From the NCBI GenBank assembly GCA_015055625.1, contig SVHU01000003.1:62001-126000 (forward strand): a stretch of 64,000 bases of DNA, read 5' to 3'. Shown here one piece after another: positions 59,537 to 64,000 of the stretch. The notes beneath the pieces are model-generated. The model was not told the origin of the DNA, did no database searches, and worked only from the letters and a program-made list of their open reading frames with translations. The position numbers were made by a program, and so were the translations under genes. The stretch's first letter is position 1. Each line of letters opens with the position of its first letter. The DNA is from Clostridiales bacterium. Its GTDB lineage: Bacteria; Bacillota; Clostridia; Christensenellales; Pumilibacteraceae.

Positions 59537-60623
59537 TAAGCAATTTCCCCCTTGTGTTCAACCACTTAAGATAAGCAGGAATTTTCATAAGGTCTTTAGC
59601 AAACTCTTCGCTTATGCTCTGATATCCTCTAATCAGCACGCAACCAAAGTCCGCAGGAATATTGTTTGCATACTCGAGAGAATTAGCAATCTTCTTAACG
59701 TCGTTACAATCTCTGGCATAAGAAATCATAGAGTTTACCAAGGCGTAAAGCTTGTCGGTATCCTTAGGAACACGCTTCTCTTTGCCAAGAAAGATACTCT
59801 CAACGTCGGGAAGATCCTTATAGATCTTAAGCCAGGATCTGAACTCAATAGCAGGTCCCGAACCTATAAGTCCGCAAATCAAAGGATATGCAAACTTCAT
59901 GTCCGAGCTGACGTTGTTAAGAATATTGCTAACCATTTCCCACGTTCTGGGGGTGGGGAATGCAAGATCGTCGCTGGTTAAGTCGTCCTCGTTAAGATAA
60001 TCTCTCTTGAACGAGAGGAAGGATATAACCTTATCGTTGATTCCGCTCCTTACCGCCCACTCGCACCAGGAGTCGAAGTCGGGAACAATTTCGATATGCA
60101 TCAATCTGTTAGCAAGAGCTTTGGGCATTTTGTACGCTACCGAACGGTCGGTAACTCGGTTTCCCGCAGCGATAACAATACAGTTATCGGGGAGCTTGTG
60201 CTCGCCTATAATGCGGTCAAGAGTGATCTGATACGCCGCCGCCTGAACTGATTGCGGAGCAGCCGATATTTCGTCTAAGAACAAAATATTGACAACTTCA
60301 CCAGAAGCGTCCATATCAAAAATCTTGGGCTTAAGCCAAACCGAAAGCGTCTTTTCGGGGTTAGACGTGGGGATACCCCTCAAGTCTACCGGATTGAACA
60401 AAATCAAGCGCACGTCAGTAACGTTTACACGCTTGTCAGTCTTGCTCTCTATTTGCTGAGCAAGCTCGCGTACCAGCTGGGACTTTCCGATTCCGGGAGG
60501 CCCCCAGAGCATAACTGAGGGCATATCCTTAAACTTCAAATTGGACTTTACGATCTTCTCGTAACACACGGTCAACGTATTAACTGCTTCGTTTACTTTC
60601 ATACATGGAATTTTATTAGCCAT
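59520..60623 (-). CDS. MoxR-type AAA+ ATPase
   Basis: This 367-residue ATPase has Walker A GPPGIGKS (41-48), Walker B ILFLDEISAA (about 114-123), ILFNPVDLRGIP, where MoxR proteins contact their ligand loop, the sensor 1 AAGNRVTD, and a C-terminal lid domain. It overlaps the metallopeptidase-like/vWA gene by 17 bases and the helicase gene by 8, so all three are translated together. MoxR ATPases act as chaperones that load or activate vWA partners. Confidence 0.92.
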   Translation of the reverse strand: MANKIPCMKVNEAVNTLTVCYEKIVKSNLKFKDMPSVMLWGPPGIGKSQLVRELAQQIESKTDKRVNVTDVRLILFNPVDLRGIPTSNPEKTLSVWLKPKIFDMDASGEVVNILFLDEISAAPQSVQAAAYQITLDRIIGEHKLPDNCIVIAAGNRVTDRSVAYKMPKALANRLMHIEIVPDFDSWCEWAVRSGINDKVISFLSFKRDYLNEDDLTSDDLAFPTPRTWEMVSNILNNVSSDMKFAYPLICGLIGSGPAIEFRSWLKIYKDLPDVESIFLGKEKRVPKDTDKLYALVNSMISYARDCNDVKKIANSLEYANNIPADFGCVLIRGYQSISEEFAKDLMKIPAYLKWLNTRGKLLNGIVR

Positions 60624-63600
60624 TATATTTTACTCCTAATATTTCGTCGAGTTTGGCGAGCCTATCTCTGAGTGAAGAGATTTTAGCGCCATAGTTGTCT
60701 TGATTGTTTACTTCTACCAACAAGCCGTCGCGCTTGTCTTCTAGCCTACGTTTGTCAGTTTTGAGCTTTTCCAAATGCGTGGGCAAGCCGTCGAGTAGGT
60801 TGTTAAGTCTGATCATAATGCCGATATCGGTCATTTTGTATTCAAGTTTATACCTACCCGCTCTTTCTACGTAGACAAACGGATCGCTCTTGAACATGCC
60901 GGCAGGGAGAATGATGTCAAACCCCTGATAGCTAGCCACAGTACGTTCCGCAGTTTCGAACTCGTTATCGCTCAAACCTTCGAGTATAGCTTTGCCAAGA
61001 GTTCTGAGCTCTTCGCGGTTATAGTCGATCTTGTTGGACGAATAGTACTCGATATCCTGCTCACAGCCTGCAATCTGCTCACTCTTCTTGTCGATATAAG
61101 AGGGCAACTCTTCGAGCTGAGCAAGCATATCAAGCCTGAGCTCTTCGTTTCTGGATTGCAACGCCACCAATCTGCTAATCTCGTTGGCGGTTTCTACGCG
61201 CTCTTTGATCAGAGGATTGCCCAGCGCCAAAGCTTTGACTTCAGCGTAACTAAGCACGGTATCGCCAATATCTTTGTTTTGACGTTTGGTAACCGAACCT
61301 GACAGCAAACTACCGATAAATCTTTGCTTAATCTCGAGCAACTGCCACGAATACGCGTCGAAAGTACCCTCGGTAATATACCTGAAGATAAAGACTTCTT
61401 CGTTTTGGTTGCCCGGTCTTAAGATTCTACCCTCACGCTGTACCATATCGGCAGGACGCCAGGGAATATCCAGGTGATGGATAGCAATCAAGCGATCCTG
61501 CACGTTAACACCAATACCGAGCTTGAAAGTAGAACCGATAAGTATGCGGATTTTAGACTCCCTCATACTGTTGAAAAGCTTCTCTCTCTGAATTTCGGTA
61601 GTAGCGTCGTGAACGTACGCTATCTCGCTTGACGGAATACCAAGCGCTTCGAGCAAGCGTTTGAGTTCGTCGTACGCGTTAAAAGAGGGCTTAGGGGTGG
61701 AAGAATCACAGAAAACAAGTTGTGTTCCGCCGATATCATAGTACTTATGATAAACCTCAGCCACCTTATTTGCGCACTGAGCGATTTTACATTTTGGGTC
61801 AAATTTGGCGGTAGGATCGACAAGTCTTAAGTCCAGCGCAGCCTTACGGCCGTCTGCAGTAACCTTAAGCATATTGTCATCCTTCGCCGAAACGCATCGA
61901 CTTCTGATTCTTTCGATACGTCTACGAATGTCTTTGATGTAACTCTTAATACCATTCGTAGATTGAGTCTTACAATCGGTATATCCGCCAAATTTGGGCA
62001 TGCAACCACCGCTACTAACAGGGTGAAAGTCCGCAATTAGGGATAAAATCGAGGTAAGCTCGGGCAAATTGTGAAACTTGGAAAATCTGTTAACTAGTCT
62101 GAACTCTTTTGCGTCCACGTCTATCTCAACGTTTGAAGCAAGCTCAGCATAGTTAGCAATCCACGCGTCAAACGAGGCAATGTTAAGACTTTCAAGCACA
62201 CCGCTTTGCAAATATTTTTGGATAATGTACAAATCCGAAAGCGAATTTGTAACAGGAGTACCAGTAGCGAATACTACGCCTCTTCCGTTGTTGGTCTCCT
62301 GAACATGCTTTACCTTATTGAACATATCTTTGCACTTTTGCGAGCCTATCGCATTAATACCGTATATGCCGTTGGTTTGTGTGTCAAAAGGCACGTTTTT
62401 GAAGTTATGAGCTTCGTCAACGAAAAGAGTATTTATTCCGAGCTGGTCGAAAGTTACGCCCAACCCGCCGTTATGAAGTATATCCAGCTGGATCTTTTGC
62501 AACTCTTTCTTAAGCGATTCCATCCTGTTCTTCACCTTTCGAGTTAAGTTCGAGGATTGCACCGACTTCTTAAGATTGTCAAGTTGCTTGCCGTAGTCCT
62601 CTTCTATGAACTTTAAGGACATAGGAATCATGGAGAAACAGCTTGAAGCTATGATAATAGCGTCATAGTCGTTATCACGAATACTCTCCAACACAGCTTG
62701 ACGCTTTTTGGGCGTGAACTTGTTGGGAGATATGCACAAGACGTTAGAATGAGGATACATCGTCTTAAATGCGATATTCCACTGCTCTATGATGTTATTT
62801 GGGACAACGTACATATTCTTTTTGGAAATACCCATACGCTTTAGCTCCATACCCGAAGCTATCATAATGTACGTTTTACCTGCACCCACGTCGTGAGCAA
62901 GCAAGGTATTGGGCGAAAAGAGGATTCTTGCAACTGCATTCTTTTGATAGGGATACAATTCGATATCCTCGCTCTTATTGGGCAAAGTAAGAAAAGATCC
63001 GTCGTACTTTCTGGTACGAATACAACAGAATTTATCCTCATAGATCTTTTGAAGCTCTTTGTACCTATCGTCGCTCTTGTGAATCCAATTCTCAAAAGCC
63101 GATACGATTTTACGCTGTTTCTCCAATGCAAGCATGGTCGCTTTCTCGTCCACAACGTACTTCTTCTTGCCAAAATAGCTACGAGTTTCTTCCGTAACCT
63201 TAACACTTTGCATGTTTAGAGTATGTTCTATAATGTTAAGAGCATCCATTTTGTTAGTTCCGTACGTGATATTAGTCCTGGTAAAGTCAGAATCGTAACG
63301 CACTAAACTCTTGTTCTTGATTTCCCACGAACCGGTATAATCATCGTGTACAAGAAATCCTTTGCTTGCGCATCTTAGAAGCTCTCGGATAAATCGCTCC
63401 ACCAAGCTTGTAGGAAGCCATGGAGTTCCTAAAGTTACGTAGATTTTCTTAAGATCTGTATTTTGGGGCATAACCGACTTTATGGCGTTAACGTTTACGT
63501 TAAAATAGCCGTTATAGTCGCAGTTGTACTTAATCGCAGTCCTCAGCTTCTCGCTAAGGTTACCGGACAAGTACTCGTCGGCGGTTTCCCAACCGCTAAC

Positions 63601-63993
63601 TAAAGAGCCGTCAAACTTTTCGGGGTTTTGGAATATAGCCCCTCTAAGCTCGTAAATAACGTCTTTGACGCTCTTTCCTGTAAGACTGGCAATATACTCG
63701 ACGTCCACTCTTCCAAACGCGTTAAGCGAATGAATTAAGCCGTCTGAAGCATGCTCACAGGTAGTATCCGTATCCGCAACGCTATCAAACAAATCAATGC
63801 CGTTAAGGTCTAATTGAAAGCCGTCGCTGATATCAATAGTGCCCACGCAAGACGTGTTAGTTTGGTCATCTTGAGATTTACTCTCTACTTGGTTGTTAAC
63901 GGACGAATTTTTCGCCCTGTTGGTCTTGATAACACTGTTAAACAAGTCCATAATGCTGTTATACTGTTCGTTTTTAGCTTCATTTGCTTTCAT
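60616..63993 (-). CDS. Large SNF2-type superfamily 2 helicase, N-terminus possibly beyond the window
   Basis: This frame of 1125 residues has a disordered N-terminus (1-60), a helical domain, and a SNF2-like helicase core: HDVGAGKT (motif I), a DEAH-box as FVDEAHNF, ATGTPVTNSL (motif III), and a C-lobe with TFKLGIGVNVQDR and QREGRILRPGNQ (motifs V and VI). Coiled coils with DKKSEQ and EKLKTDKRRLEDKRD end the protein. Such helicases are typical of phages and conjugative elements, often fused to methyltransferases; none is present here. The ATG at 63993 has no ribosome site in the 7 visible bases, and no stop precedes it, so the true start may lie outside. Confidence 0.85.
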   Translation of the reverse strand: MKANEAKNEQYNSIMDLFNSVIKTNRAKNSSVNNQVESKSQDDQTNTSCVGTIDISDGFQLDLNGIDLFDSVADTDTTCEHASDGLIHSLNAFGRVDVEYIASLTGKSVKDVIYELRGAIFQNPEKFDGSLVSGWETADEYLSGNLSEKLRTAIKYNCDYNGYFNVNVNAIKSVMPQNTDLKKIYVTLGTPWLPTSLVERFIRELLRCASKGFLVHDDYTGSWEIKNKSLVRYDSDFTRTNITYGTNKMDALNIIEHTLNMQSVKVTEETRSYFGKKKYVVDEKATMLALEKQRKIVSAFENWIHKSDDRYKELQKIYEDKFCCIRTRKYDGSFLTLPNKSEDIELYPYQKNAVARILFSPNTLLAHDVGAGKTYIMIASGMELKRMGISKKNMYVVPNNIIEQWNIAFKTMYPHSNVLCISPNKFTPKKRQAVLESIRDNDYDAIIIASSCFSMIPMSLKFIEEDYGKQLDNLKKSVQSSNLTRKVKNRMESLKKELQKIQLDILHNGGLGVTFDQLGINTLFVDEAHNFKNVPFDTQTNGIYGINAIGSQKCKDMFNKVKHVQETNNGRGVVFATGTPVTNSLSDLYIIQKYLQSGVLESLNIASFDAWIANYAELASNVEIDVDAKEFRLVNRFSKFHNLPELTSILSLIADFHPVSSGGCMPKFGGYTDCKTQSTNGIKSYIKDIRRRIERIRSRCVSAKDDNMLKVTADGRKAALDLRLVDPTAKFDPKCKIAQCANKVAEVYHKYYDIGGTQLVFCDSSTPKPSFNAYDELKRLLEALGIPSSEIAYVHDATTEIQREKLFNSMRESKIRILIGSTFKLGIGVNVQDRLIAIHHLDIPWRPADMVQREGRILRPGNQNEEVFIFRYITEGTFDAYSWQLLEIKQRFIGSLLSGSVTKRQNKDIGDTVLSYAEVKALALGNPLIKERVETANEISRLVALQSRNEELRLDMLAQLEELPSYIDKKSEQIAGCEQDIEYYSSNKIDYNREELRTLGKAILEGLSDNEFETAERTVASYQGFDIILPAGMFKSDPFVYVERAGRYKLEYKMTDIGIMIRLNNLLDGLPTHLEKLKTDKRRLEDKRDGLLVEVNNQDNYGAKISSLRDRLAKLDEILGVKYNG

Positions 63994-64000
63994 TTTTAGA

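Noticed and set aside
60616..63993. Integrated phage or conjugative element
   Set aside because: The helicase type is common there, but no integrase, relaxase, capsid or transfer gene is in the window.

Overview
The window looks like a chromosomal segment of a low-GC Gram-positive bacterium, most likely an anaerobic, gut-type member of the Clostridia (Bacillota). This rests on AGGAGG-type ribosome binding sites, textbook TTGACA-17-TATAAT promoters, a SipW-type signal peptidase/TasA-like secretion system, a GlpP antiterminator, lipoproteins, and sialidase/sialate lyase genes. No rRNA, tRNA, CRISPR array, transposase or integrase was seen.

Left part, about 1-29.5 kb: ordinary metabolic and surface genes in short operons. 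In order they are: a surface-polysaccharide operon (GT2 glycosyltransferase, sugar-phosphate transferase, DegT aminotransferase); a lipoprotein; sialic acid catabolism (nanA, Asp-box sialidase) with a divergent AraC regulator; a solitary Mrr-like endonuclease; an ArsB-type permease; a TIM-barrel isomerase; two SipW/TasA-like secretion loci (10-17.3 kb); a Bax-inhibitor-1 membrane protein; a glycerol-3-phosphate regulon (glpK, two FAD oxidoreductases, a DUF1667 protein, glpP); an ABC transporter with a TM1266-like ACT protein; and a major facilitator transporter. The glp region has readable control DNA: a GlpP-type terminator in the leader of the oxidoreductase operon, a palindrome at its promoter, and five 91-bp tandem repeats between terminator and gene.

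Right part, about 29.6-64 kb: a co-directional (minus strand) accessory island that I consider the main discovery. Its modules, reading 5' to 3' along the minus strand, are: (A) a SNF2-type helicase, a MoxR AAA+ ATPase and a metallopeptidase-like/vWA protein; (B) a small Gly-zipper protein, four tandem HslV/20S-like Ntn-hydrolase paralogues of which only one keeps Ser-Asp-Lys, a soluble FtsH-like AAA metalloprotease and a MYG1-like DHH-type protein; (C) a WYL regulator with its own promoter and an inverted repeat at the -10; (D) a newly found 41-codon membrane peptide, a coiled-coil protein of ESCRT-III/Snf7 architecture, a double-AAA ATPase whose second domain is of the Vps4/katanin (meiotic) clade and whose N-terminus looks like a MIT domain, an SPFH/band-7 protein and a second coiled-coil protein; (E) two TerY-P-type triads (Ser/Thr kinase, PP2C phosphatase, vWA), a HEPN-like protein, a 1907-residue cytosolic BspA-type leucine-rich-repeat protein, a third vWA protein and two Sel1-repeat proteins.

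My reading of the island is inference: a phospho-switched stress or conflict response in which the triads and MoxR-vWA module sense and signal, the leucine-rich and Sel1 proteins recognise or scaffold, and a Vps4/ESCRT-III-like machine plus a mixed active/inactive proteasome-like particle with an AAA protease act on membranes and proteins. The single-gene family calls are well supported by motifs; the joint function is not demonstrated.
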